DNA from: BJGN01 sp041159865
Lineage (GTDB): Bacteria; Bacteroidota; Bacteroidia; Chitinophagales; Saprospiraceae
Reading direction: 5' to 3'
Assembly: GCA_041159865.1 (NCBI GenBank)
Contig: JBEAXK010000147.1
Coordinates: forward strand, 1-28,248
Length of the DNA: 28,248 nucleotides
Position numbers and translations under genes: made by a program. The notes under the pieces are model-generated. The model saw only the letters and a list, made by a program, of their open reading frames with translations, was not told the DNA's origin and did not search any database. This document shows positions 17,007 to 24,053 of this stretch, in pieces. Numbering within the stretch: position 1 is the stretch's first letter; each line of letters starts with the position of its first letter.

Positions 17007-18212
17007 TTAAAGGGCTTGATTCCCAAGATTTTTAAGGGCAATCCAGGCAAATAATCCGATCCCGGTTTCCAGGGCATTCTGGTCAATATCAAAATAAGGC
17101 GTATGAACAGGATGTTTAAAATTTCCATCAGGAGAAGAGGTCCCGAGCCGATAAAAGCAGCTGGGAATGACCTGACTATAGTAAGAAAAATCTTCCGCGG
17201 TCATGCGTATAGGTAAATCGACTACATTTTCTGCACCCAAAAATTCAACAGCAGCCTGTTTGGCTAAGTCCGTCACCCTCTCCTCATTTATCAAGGCAGG
17301 ATAACCAACTTCAATCTTCAGATCGAGCTCGCCCCCCATGCCTTCTACCAAAGAAAAGGCTATTTTTTTAATCTTCTCATGAGCTGAAAATCTTTCCGAT
17401 TCATCTAAGGTACGGAAGGTCCCTTTAAGAAAAACCTGGTCAGGAATAACATTAGTAGCCCCACCATCGGAAGTTATTTTACCAATAGACAACACAGCTG
17501 GAATAATAGGATTAATGGTTCGGCTCACGACTTGTTGAAGGGCTATAATGAGATGTGCGCTTATAAGAATCGGATCCACGCAACGGTGAGGCATGGCACC
17601 GTGCCCACCTATTCCCTTTATCGTCATATAAATCTCGTCACAGGAAGCCATATATTGACCTTTTTTAAATCCTGCCTTTCCGGTAGGAAGATCTGGAAAT
17701 ACATGTTGGCCGAAAATGACATTTACCTCCGGATTTTTCAATACCCCTTCTGCAATCATCAGGGAAGCGCCACCCGGAAGCAGCTCCTCACCAGGTTGAA
17801 AAACCGCTTTGACAGTTCCCTGAAATTTATGTTTAAGTTGATTTAACACTTTTACTGCACCGAGTAAACATGCGGTATGCACATCGTGGCCGCATGCATG
17901 CATATACCCTTCATTTACAGACTTGTATGGAACATTGCTTAATTCTTGGATGGGCAAAGCATCCATATCAGCTCTTAGAGCTACCGTACGGGCAGATGGA
18001 TTTAGTCCTTCAATCAACACCAAAAGCCCAGTGCCAGCAAATCCTGTAAGGGGAGTAATTCCCCACGATTTTAGCTTATCCGCGACATAAACAGCCGTAT
18101 TAAATTCTTTAAATGAAGGTTCAGGATGTTGATGCAAATAAAATCTAATCGCTTGGATTTCAGCTATAATTTCCTTTACAATATCTTTAATTTCCGATGA
18201 GGAAATATCCAT
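17007..18212 (-). CDS. M20-family metallo-amidohydrolase (N-acyl amino acid hydrolase type)
   Basis: A 401-residue cytoplasmic amidohydrolase related to HipO, IAA-amino acid hydrolases and carboxypeptidase Ss1. The metal and catalytic residues are visible: ADMDALP (D83), HACGHDVHT (C107, H109), PGEE (E142, E143), GQH (H170) and a C-terminal H370 in HTPYF. An inserted lid or dimerisation domain containing IGGHGAMPH lies at about 185-300. No signal peptide is seen. The reaction is removal of an acyl group or amino acid from an N-acyl amino acid using one or two divalent metals. It lies 11 bases after the SLC13-type transporter, which suggests that the transporter may bring in a substrate or remove a carboxylate product. 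This pairing is inference. Confidence 0.93.
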   Translation of the reverse strand: MDISSSEIKDIVKEIIAEIQAIRFYLHQHPEPSFKEFNTAVYVADKLKSWGITPLTGFAGTGLLVLIEGLNPSARTVALRADMDALPIQELSNVPYKSVNEGYMHACGHDVHTACLLGAVKVLNQLKHKFQGTVKAVFQPGEELLPGGASLMIAEGVLKNPEVNVIFGQHVFPDLPTGKAGFKKGQYMASCDEIYMTIKGIGGHGAMPHRCVDPILISAHLIIALQQVVSRTINPIIPAVLSIGKITSDGGATNVIPDQVFLKGTFRTLDESERFSAHEKIKKIAFSLVEGMGGELDLKIEVGYPALINEERVTDLAKQAAVEFLGAENVVDLPIRMTAEDFSYYSQVIPSCFYRLGTSSPDGNFKHPVHTPYFDIDQNALETGIGLFAWIALKNLGNQAL

Positions 18213-18223
18213 TTTACTTTATT

Positions 18224-19675
18224 TTAGTTTCCAAGAATGAGAGGAAATAGAAATTTTACTAATAGGGCAATCACAGTGATAGTTATCAGATTTAAGATAA
18301 ATCCAGCCTTTGCCATCTGTCCGATGGTGATGCGTCCGCTTGCAAAAACGATGGCATTGGGTGGGGTTGACATAGGAAACATAAAAGCACAACTTGCTGC
18401 AATAGTCACTGGAATGCACAATTGAATAGGTGGAATACCCGCTCCAACCGCAATGGCCCCAACAACAGGAAGAAAAATAGTCACCAAAGCCACATTGGAC
18501 ATAACCTCTGTTAAAAAAAGAGAAACCGTGCTAAGACCTAAAATAAATACCCAACCAGCTGTATCCAAGTCTTTAAACTGGTCACCAATGATATTAATTA
18601 TGCCCGTATTTGCCAAAGAATCGGCGAGGCTAAGTCCGCCGCCGAAAAGGAGCAGGATTCCCCAGGGTAATTTTTCTGTATCGGACCAGTTCAGCAGAAA
18701 TTCCTTTTTATGCAAACTCACAGGAATGATAAAAAGCAACATAGCAGCAACCAGGGCAATAGTGGTATCCGATATCTTTATAGCTGGGAAAAGGGCATCT
18801 ATTTGCAATCTGAATATCCAGGATAAGGCTGTGGAAATAAAAACAATCAAGGTCAGTTTTTCACCCGTAGTCATAGGACCGAGTTCCATTAATTCTTGGT
18901 TAATTATTTCTTTAGCCCCACCAAAATTTCCTAAATTATTTGGAAAAAGGATTTTTACGGTTAGAAAATAGGTGAAAATCAATAAAATAATAGCAAAAGG
19001 AGTGCCTATCATCATCCAGGTTAGAAAAGTCACCTCAATATTAAAATTTTCCCTCATATAGCCGGCAAAAACGACATTGGGCGGAGTGCCTATGATAGTA
19101 GCGGTACCACCTATATTGGCACCATAAGCAATAGCCAGCATCATGGAAATCGAAAAATTCCGAAGTCCCTTTTCATTTTCAATATTTGCAGAAATTTGAT
19201 TTTGCATCAACGTGATAATTGATAAACCGATGGGAAGCATCATAATTGCGGTAGCAGTATTACTGATCCACATACTGATAAAAGCGGTAGCCATCATAAA
19301 TCCACCAATAATACCATTGGCATTTGTCCCTGTCAGATTTACGATATGTAAAGCAATACGTTTATGAAGTTCCCATTTTTCCATAGCGAGAGCGATAACG
19401 AATCCTCCCATAAAAAGATAAACCACGGGATTAGCATAAGGAGTTGCGGCTGCATCTAGTTTTGCAACACCCATGGAAGGCAGTAAAACCAAAGGTAATA
19501 GGGAGGTTACAGCGATAGGTACGGCCTCTGAAATCCACCATATTAACATGAGAGAAGCCATAGCAAGAACCTTCCATGCCTCAGGTGTGAAACCTTTAGG
19601 AATGGGTAACCATTGCATAAGCATGAAGCAAAGTGGACCTAAAAGAACCCACATATATTTTTTTATTAGTATCAT
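18224..19675 (-). CDS. DASS/SLC13-family sodium:anion (dicarboxylate) transporter
   Basis: A 483-residue inner-membrane protein with about 11 hydrophobic segments. The paired Na+/substrate motifs of the family are present: SNT (138-140) with GTPPN (196-200) in the first repeat, and SNV (393-395) with TPPN (437-440) in the second. Family members such as VcINDY and NaDC import succinate, malate, citrate or sulfate with sodium. The frame extends upstream to 19774, but the ATG at 19675 is chosen because it overlaps the stop of the upstream haloperoxidase gene by one base (TAATG), a classic coupling arrangement, and because the extra 33 residues are basic and unlike a family N-terminus. The M20 hydrolase follows after 11 bases. 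Confidence 0.93.
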   Translation of the reverse strand: MILIKKYMWVLLGPLCFMLMQWLPIPKGFTPEAWKVLAMASLMLIWWISEAVPIAVTSLLPLVLLPSMGVAKLDAAATPYANPVVYLFMGGFVIALAMEKWELHKRIALHIVNLTGTNANGIIGGFMMATAFISMWISNTATAIMMLPIGLSIITLMQNQISANIENEKGLRNFSISMMLAIAYGANIGGTATIIGTPPNVVFAGYMRENFNIEVTFLTWMMIGTPFAIILLIFTYFLTVKILFPNNLGNFGGAKEIINQELMELGPMTTGEKLTLIVFISTALSWIFRLQIDALFPAIKISDTTIALVAAMLLFIIPVSLHKKEFLLNWSDTEKLPWGILLLFGGGLSLADSLANTGIINIIGDQFKDLDTAGWVFILGLSTVSLFLTEVMSNVALVTIFLPVVGAIAVGAGIPPIQLCIPVTIAASCAFMFPMSTPPNAIVFASGRITIGQMAKAGFILNLITITVIALLVKFLFPLILGN

Positions 19676-21012
19676 TATTTTCGGGTTCTTAATTTTTTGA
19701 CTATGTATGTACCTAATTGTCTTCCTTGATTTGAGCCGTTTACAATAGCCGGCATATAGTGGATACCGCCCCATAACCGACTTATAGCGGCTTCTGATGC
19801 TGCATGTCTGAACGATTTAAAATTTCTGACTGGTAAACCATACTCCTTTTCCACCGTATCTTCGAAGGCAAAATTTTCTCCAAATAAATGGGTTAATATT
19901 TCAGCTGAAGTACAAGAGGCAACACTATGCCCACTGGTATATTCAGGAAATGGAGGCGTTTGTAGTTTCGGCATCCATTTATCGTCAATATACTTATTGA
20001 TGTAGGTTTCAGGCCTAATAAGTTCTGACCTGTATTTTTCGTCCCAGCAGGAAATAAAAGCATCTGCCAGACCGATGGAAACCCAGGCATAAGCCTCGGC
20101 CGTCTTCATAAAATCTAATTTAGCTTTCAACGCTGCCAATTTTGTAATACCAATCCAATGCCCTCCAGGAGAAATTTTCTTTGTTGCAAACATTACGTGT
20201 CCTGAAAAATGACTAACGAAAGGATTGCAATCCCAAAAACTGGCCACATTTATTTTTTCCTCAATGGATATTGAATCATCCCTCAGATTATATACTTGCA
20301 TAGCTTCCCTGTAAAACTGGCTACTTGTATCGGAGCTAAAAGGAGTTGGTGGAGGAGGCGCAAACTGGTTGGCTTTTTCCATTAAAAAGGGTCGTATTTT
20401 ATTCCAGCTTGGCTCAACCGCATCCATATAAGCCGGAGGTGTAGGCTGCCAACGGGTAGGATTCTCATCGATAGAATATTTAGGAAAAGTGCGTGTTTGC
20501 TTGTAATTATCTTTATCGGCCCAGGCAATTATATGATCTGCCACCTTATCGCCATATAATTTAGATTGATTTAAAACGACCCGTGGGACCCCAGCTTCTT
20601 TGTAGGTTTTATCCATCTCTGCAATAAAATCATTCATCTTTTCCTCAGAAAAAATAAGCCTGGTTCCAACTTTCACATAAGCGTGCACCGCTGCAATTGG
20701 AAAACAGATCTGACTGTTGTCTGCCGGAGAAGGAATTTTTTCAAGACCCGTCAATTGTCCAGCCAGCGATTTAAAATCAGGATTTCCTGAAACCATGGTT
20801 TCAAAAGCGGCAATACTCGAATACACATAAATCCTACTGGCTACGGGAGGCGAAAAAATATCATGAACCATTACGTCCGTGAGCATTTTTTGTGCTCTGT
20901 GCAAGTGTCCCGGGTCAGACACCTTTTCCAGATACATGGATTCGTTAACCTCACAGGAAAACAAGCCACTTAGGGACATCAAGATGGTAATAATTCCTTT
21001 AAGACCTTTCAT
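19675..21012 (-). CDS. Vanadium-dependent haloperoxidase-like / PAP2-fold lipoprotein
   Basis: A 445-residue lipoprotein (signal ending LFSC, C20) of the vanadium haloperoxidase/PAP2 acid phosphatase superfamily. The vanadate- or phosphate-binding set is visible: K326 and R333 in DEKYRSELIRP, SGH at 360-362 in PEYTSGHS, and R412 and H418 in SRLWGGIHY. Family members either oxidise halides with vanadate and H2O2 or act as phosphatases with the same pocket; sequence alone does not decide. A poly-Pro run occurs at 219-223. It is first in an operon with the DASS transporter (TAATG overlap) and the M20 hydrolase. Confidence 0.92.
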   Translation of the reverse strand: MKGLKGIITILMSLSGLFSCEVNESMYLEKVSDPGHLHRAQKMLTDVMVHDIFSPPVASRIYVYSSIAAFETMVSGNPDFKSLAGQLTGLEKIPSPADNSQICFPIAAVHAYVKVGTRLIFSEEKMNDFIAEMDKTYKEAGVPRVVLNQSKLYGDKVADHIIAWADKDNYKQTRTFPKYSIDENPTRWQPTPPAYMDAVEPSWNKIRPFLMEKANQFAPPPPTPFSSDTSSQFYREAMQVYNLRDDSISIEEKINVASFWDCNPFVSHFSGHVMFATKKISPGGHWIGITKLAALKAKLDFMKTAEAYAWVSIGLADAFISCWDEKYRSELIRPETYINKYIDDKWMPKLQTPPFPEYTSGHSVASCTSAEILTHLFGENFAFEDTVEKEYGLPVRNFKSFRHAASEAAISRLWGGIHYMPAIVNGSNQGRQLGTYIVKKLRTRK

Positions 21013-21040
21013 ATCAATTAACTTAAACTATTTATGTGAA

Positions 21041-21048
21041 CAAAGCTA
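21041..21048 (-). promoter_or_regulatory. Candidate -7 box for the haloperoxidase-transporter-hydrolase operon
   Basis: On the minus strand it reads TAGCTTTG, matching TAnnTTTG, about 29 bases upstream of the ATG at 21012. This leaves a leader of about 22 bases. The -33 region has no clean TTTG. Confidence 0.45.
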
Positions 21049-21171
21049 CAAAAACGGTGTCTAATTGGTATCAACTTTGCTTACTTTAGGGATAAATATG
21101 AAAATTTAAAAAATCAATTTCTCCTTTTCATCTTTTTTTGGTTAAAAATGTTAAGATAACAAATAGGGTTT

Positions 21172-22449
21172 ATGCTTTTAAGAAAAATAAATGTCTTTTC
21201 TTTTACCAAGCATTTCGTTTTAATTGCCTGCATAGAGGTTTTTTATGTCTTTCCTTCTTATGGACAAGTATTTGATTTAGTTCAACACAGAACCTTCACA
21301 AAGGAAGAAGTGCCCTTTCGCTTTGAAGGAAATTTCATATTGGTTTCGGTTCTTTTTAATAATCTTTTGCCCTTAACCTTTATCCTTGATACAGGTGCTG
21401 AATATTCTTTATTGACAAAAAAAGAAATTGCAGATTTTCTAAATATTGATTATCAGCGCAGATTCACTCTTTATGGTGCCGATATGAGGGAAGAACTGTA
21501 TGCCTATCTGACAAAAAATATTTCTCTACAGATGGGCGATTTACATGCTACCCACAGATCCGTTTTGGTTTTAGAGGAGGACTATTTTCGTTTTGAGGAA
21601 TACAGTGGTATTCAGATACATGGTATATTGGGAGCAGATTTTTTAAAAAGGTTTACTTTACAAATAGATTATCAAAAACAGGTCATTACCTTTTTTAACC
21701 CTTCTTATTTTCAAAATAAAATTAAAATCCGAAAGGAAAAAGAGGAAATACTACCCTTTACCCTTATCAAGGGGAAGCCTTACATCCGATGTACTACGCA
21801 CCTTTATGACAAGGAAATTAAATCCTTAAACTATCTAATTGATACTGGAGCCGGACTTTCGCTGTTATTATACACGGAAATTGATTCTTTAAAAGATGCC
21901 AAGGTAAAAATGCTAAATAGTCCCATAGGTCTGGGGTTAGGAGGAAGATTGGAAGGTTATGTTGGCAGAATTAAAAACATACAGTTAGCATCAAAAAATT
22001 TCCCGGAGCTAATTACAAAATTCCAGCAAAAACCAGATTTTTCGGACTCATTATTTATCACTCCCAGAGATGGTATTATAGGAAATAACATGCTTTCTGC
22101 CTTTTCCAGCGTAATTTTCGATTATAATAAATCACAGATGATTGTTACCAGTAATAATAAAAAGGTGAAACAAAGGCCTTATGACAGAAGTGGGTTGATT
22201 ATTGGGGCATCGGGAGAAAATTTAAACCAGTTTACGGTTCTAAATATCATTGAGAAAACACCGGCATCTGTTGCTGGTTTACAAATAGGAGATAAGATTA
22301 AAAAAATAAATGGCTTTTCTACTGGAATTCTATCTTTGGAGGGAGTCAACAATAAATTTAGAGGCCCGGTAGGAAAAAAGATGACCCTGCATATTCAACG
22401 GGAGCAAAAAATACTGGTATTTACCTTTAACCTTGAAGAAATAATTTAA
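21172..22449 (+). CDS. Secreted aspartyl protease-like protein with two retropepsin lobes and PDZ domain
   Basis: A 425-residue protein with a signal peptide (about 1-31, ending PSYGQ). It carries two separate aspartyl-protease half-sites in one chain: DTGAEYSLL (D73) and DTGAGLSLL (D224). Each is followed at the expected distance by a hydrophobic-Gly element (HGILGADFL at 150-158, DGIIGNNML at 300-308). Retropepsin-type enzymes normally dimerise to bring two such Asp together, so here the pair could form within one molecule, as in pepsin. Residues about 340-415 form a PDZ domain (TPASVAGLQIGDKIKKING) that would bind C-termini or peptides. It stands alone, divergent from the haloperoxidase operon and upstream of rplU. 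A weak -7-like CAACTTTG is at 21072-21079. Confidence 0.88.
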   Translation: MLLRKINVFSFTKHFVLIACIEVFYVFPSYGQVFDLVQHRTFTKEEVPFRFEGNFILVSVLFNNLLPLTFILDTGAEYSLLTKKEIADFLNIDYQRRFTLYGADMREELYAYLTKNISLQMGDLHATHRSVLVLEEDYFRFEEYSGIQIHGILGADFLKRFTLQIDYQKQVITFFNPSYFQNKIKIRKEKEEILPFTLIKGKPYIRCTTHLYDKEIKSLNYLIDTGAGLSLLLYTEIDSLKDAKVKMLNSPIGLGLGGRLEGYVGRIKNIQLASKNFPELITKFQQKPDFSDSLFITPRDGIIGNNMLSAFSSVIFDYNKSQMIVTSNNKKVKQRPYDRSGLIIGASGENLNQFTVLNIIEKTPASVAGLQIGDKIKKINGFSTGILSLEGVNNKFRGPVGKKMTLHIQREQKILVFTFNLEEII

Positions 22450-22481
22450 ATCCTTTATTTCGTATTTAAAATCTTAGCTAA

Positions 22482-22504
22482 AATATTCTTATTCTAAGAA
22501 TATT
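22482..22504. promoter_or_regulatory. Perfect 10-bp inverted repeat in front of rplU, candidate operator
   Basis: AATATTCTTA (22482-22491) and TAAGAATATT (22495-22504) are exact inverted copies around TTC. The repeat ends 4 bases before the -7 box and covers the place where the -33 element should be. It lacks a following T-tract and is AT-rich, so an operator is more likely than a terminator for the preceding gene. Confidence 0.5.
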
Positions 22505-22508
22505 GCTT

Positions 22509-22516
22509 TATATTTG
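22509..22516 (+). promoter_or_regulatory. -7 box of the rplU-rpmA promoter
   Basis: TATATTTG matches the Bacteroidota -7 consensus TAnnTTTG exactly. The transcript would start near 22523, giving a leader of about 20 A-rich bases before the rplU ATG at 22543. The -33 position (22486-22489) reads TTCT and lies inside the inverted repeat. Confidence 0.6.
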
Positions 22517-22542
22517 CGCTTTAATTAAAAAAACGAAATAAC

Positions 22543-22857
22543 ATGTTCGCAATTGTAACCATAGCTGGTCAACAATTCAAAGTCGAGGTAGGTCAAAAAA
22601 TCTATGTCCACCAGCTAAGTAACGACAATGGTGATGTTGTAACTTTTGATCAGGTACACCTGATTGATAACAACGGAACTGTTTCATTGGGTAAACCTAC
22701 CCTTCCTGGAGCATCTGTAAGTGCTAATGTCTTAAACAGACAAAAAGGAGATAAGGTAATCGTATTTCGCAAGAAAAGGAGAAAAGGTTTCAAGGTGAAA
22801 AATGGTCACCGCCAAAGTTTCACTAAAATTGAAATCACCAAAATTTCTTTAAACTAA
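22543..22857 (+). CDS. rplU: 50S ribosomal protein L21
   Basis: A 104-residue protein of normal length for bacterial L21. It has the characteristic start MFAIVTIAGQQFKVEVGQ, the VHLI segment in the middle and the RNA-binding basic stretch KVIVFRKKRRKGFKVKNGHRQ near 71-91, closing with the family ending KIEITKI. L21 binds 23S rRNA in the large subunit. It is followed after 27 bases by rpmA, the usual bacterial pairing. The gene lies directly behind a TATATTTG promoter and a 10-bp inverted repeat. Confidence 0.98.
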   Translation: MFAIVTIAGQQFKVEVGQKIYVHQLSNDNGDVVTFDQVHLIDNNGTVSLGKPTLPGASVSANVLNRQKGDKVIVFRKKRRKGFKVKNGHRQSFTKIEITKISLN

Positions 22858-22884
22858 TTATTCATCCTTTAATTTTCTGAAAAA

Positions 22885-23265
22885 ATGGCACATAAAAAAG
22901 GTGCGGGTAGTTCCGATAATGGACGGGATAGCAAAAGTAAACGTTTGGGGGTAAAATTATTCGGTGGCGAATATGCCAGAGCGGGTAATATTTTAGTAAG
23001 ACAACGTGGCACGCGTTTTCACCCAGGCGCCAACGTATATTTAGCTAAAGACTATACTTTACATGCTGATATAGACGGAACAGTTGTTTATCGTCGTAAA
23101 AAAGATAACAGAACTTACGTAAGTATTTTGGATCCTAATGCACCTGCACTAGTTATTCCCCAAGGTAAAAGTAAGTCTTCTACACCTAAAGTAGTGGCAG
23201 CGGCTCCAGCTAAAGAAGAAAAGCCTAAAGCTGTAAGAAAGCCAAAAGCTAAAAAGGAAGATTAA
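22885..23265 (+). CDS. rpmA: 50S ribosomal protein L27 with a C-terminal Lys/Ala-rich tail
   Basis: A 126-residue L27. The N-terminus MAHKKGAGSS reaches the peptidyl-transferase centre in other bacteria and needs no processing here. The fold GVKLFGGEYARAGNILVRQRGTRFHPG at about 22-48 is typical. Standard L27 is about 85-90 residues, so the tail from about 94 to 126 (Lys, Ala, Pro and Ser-rich, ending KAKKED) is an extension, presumably flexible and basic. Its stop is only 5 bases from the stop of the convergent BatE-like gene, with no terminator seen between them. Confidence 0.97.
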   Translation: MAHKKGAGSSDNGRDSKSKRLGVKLFGGEYARAGNILVRQRGTRFHPGANVYLAKDYTLHADIDGTVVYRRKKDNRTYVSILDPNAPALVIPQGKSKSSTPKVVAAAPAKEEKPKAVRKPKAKKED

Positions 23266-23270
23266 TTAAA

Positions 23271-24053
23271 TTATATTTTGGCAGAAAGGTGGTTTTTATT
23301 TATCCAACCTATCTGGCCATTATCCAATTTTATTTTAATCCATTCCCCGATTCTATCTTCAAACAGTACAGGCAATCCAGCATGTACTGTTTGAATTTTA
23401 GGGCTTAATGGATCTGCCCCCTGATAGACATTTACTTCAGAAGAAATAATAATGGCTTCATTTCTTTGATTGAAATAATAAATCCGAATGCTTTGGATTA
23501 GAAAAAAGGCAATAGCAAATAATTGAGCATACTGAATTTGTTTATAAAAATATTTATTTCTGGGAATAGCCCAAAAACGATAAACCATTTCATAAATAAA
23601 AAAAATCCATATACCTGTTAAAAGAAAAATGCCCCCCTTTTGAATCGTCCAATATTGCCATGGATAGATAATCCAATGGAAAGAACTTTTATTTTCAACT
23701 GGAAGTATAAATCTATCTTTAATTTTTTCTTTTAATGAGACTATTCCTTCCTTGATATAAGGATCTACGGGTGCTAATTTTTCCGCCTTTTTCAAATAGA
23801 ACATAGCTAAACCCATATTTCCTTTTCTTTCATAAAGAAGCCCCAAATTGTAGTAAATTATTTTACTTTTAAACCCTGCTTTCACCCAATGAAGGTAAAT
23901 TTCAATCGCCTCATCTAATTTTTCATTGGACATGAGTTGATTAACTTGATTAATCTCTTGTTTAGAAGGTATTTTAGCAGCGAATAAAAAATACCCGGAA
24001 AGGATATGAAAAAATAAAATAATGAATACAGATTTTAAATATTTAATTTTCAT
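23271..24053 (-). CDS. BatE-like protein: signal peptide, TPRs, two membrane helices, SH3 domain
   Basis: A 260-residue envelope protein. Residues 1-26 are hydrophobic and end in LFAAK (signal peptide or anchor). TPR units occupy about 34-110 (YYNLGLLYERKGNMGLAMFYLKKA). Two membrane helices lie at about 140-160 and 176-193, and a bacterial SH3 domain fills 203-258 (NVYQGADPLSPKIQTVHAG, ending GWINKNHLSAKI). This is the architecture of BatE from the Bacteroides aerotolerance cluster, but the MoxR/BatA-D partners are not in the window. Its start overlaps the OstA-like gene by 11 bases, so the two are translationally linked. Confidence 0.8.
   Translation of the reverse strand: MKIKYLKSVFIILFFHILSGYFLFAAKIPSKQEINQVNQLMSNEKLDEAIEIYLHWVKAGFKSKIIYYNLGLLYERKGNMGLAMFYLKKAEKLAPVDPYIKEGIVSLKEKIKDRFILPVENKSSFHWIIYPWQYWTIQKGGIFLLTGIWIFFIYEMVYRFWAIPRNKYFYKQIQYAQLFAIAFFLIQSIRIYYFNQRNEAIIISSEVNVYQGADPLSPKIQTVHAGLPVLFEDRIGEWIKIKLDNGQIGWINKNHLSAKI

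Noticed and set aside
18453..18971. Long plus-strand open frame of 172 codons within the transporter region
   Set aside because: It is antisense to a well-supported SLC13-family gene and has no recognisable domain; it is a shadow of the real gene.
19676..19774. N-terminal extension of the SLC13-type transporter
   Set aside because: It lies wholly inside the haloperoxidase gene, is basic and unlike the family N-terminus, and the ATG at 19675 has the TAATG coupling.
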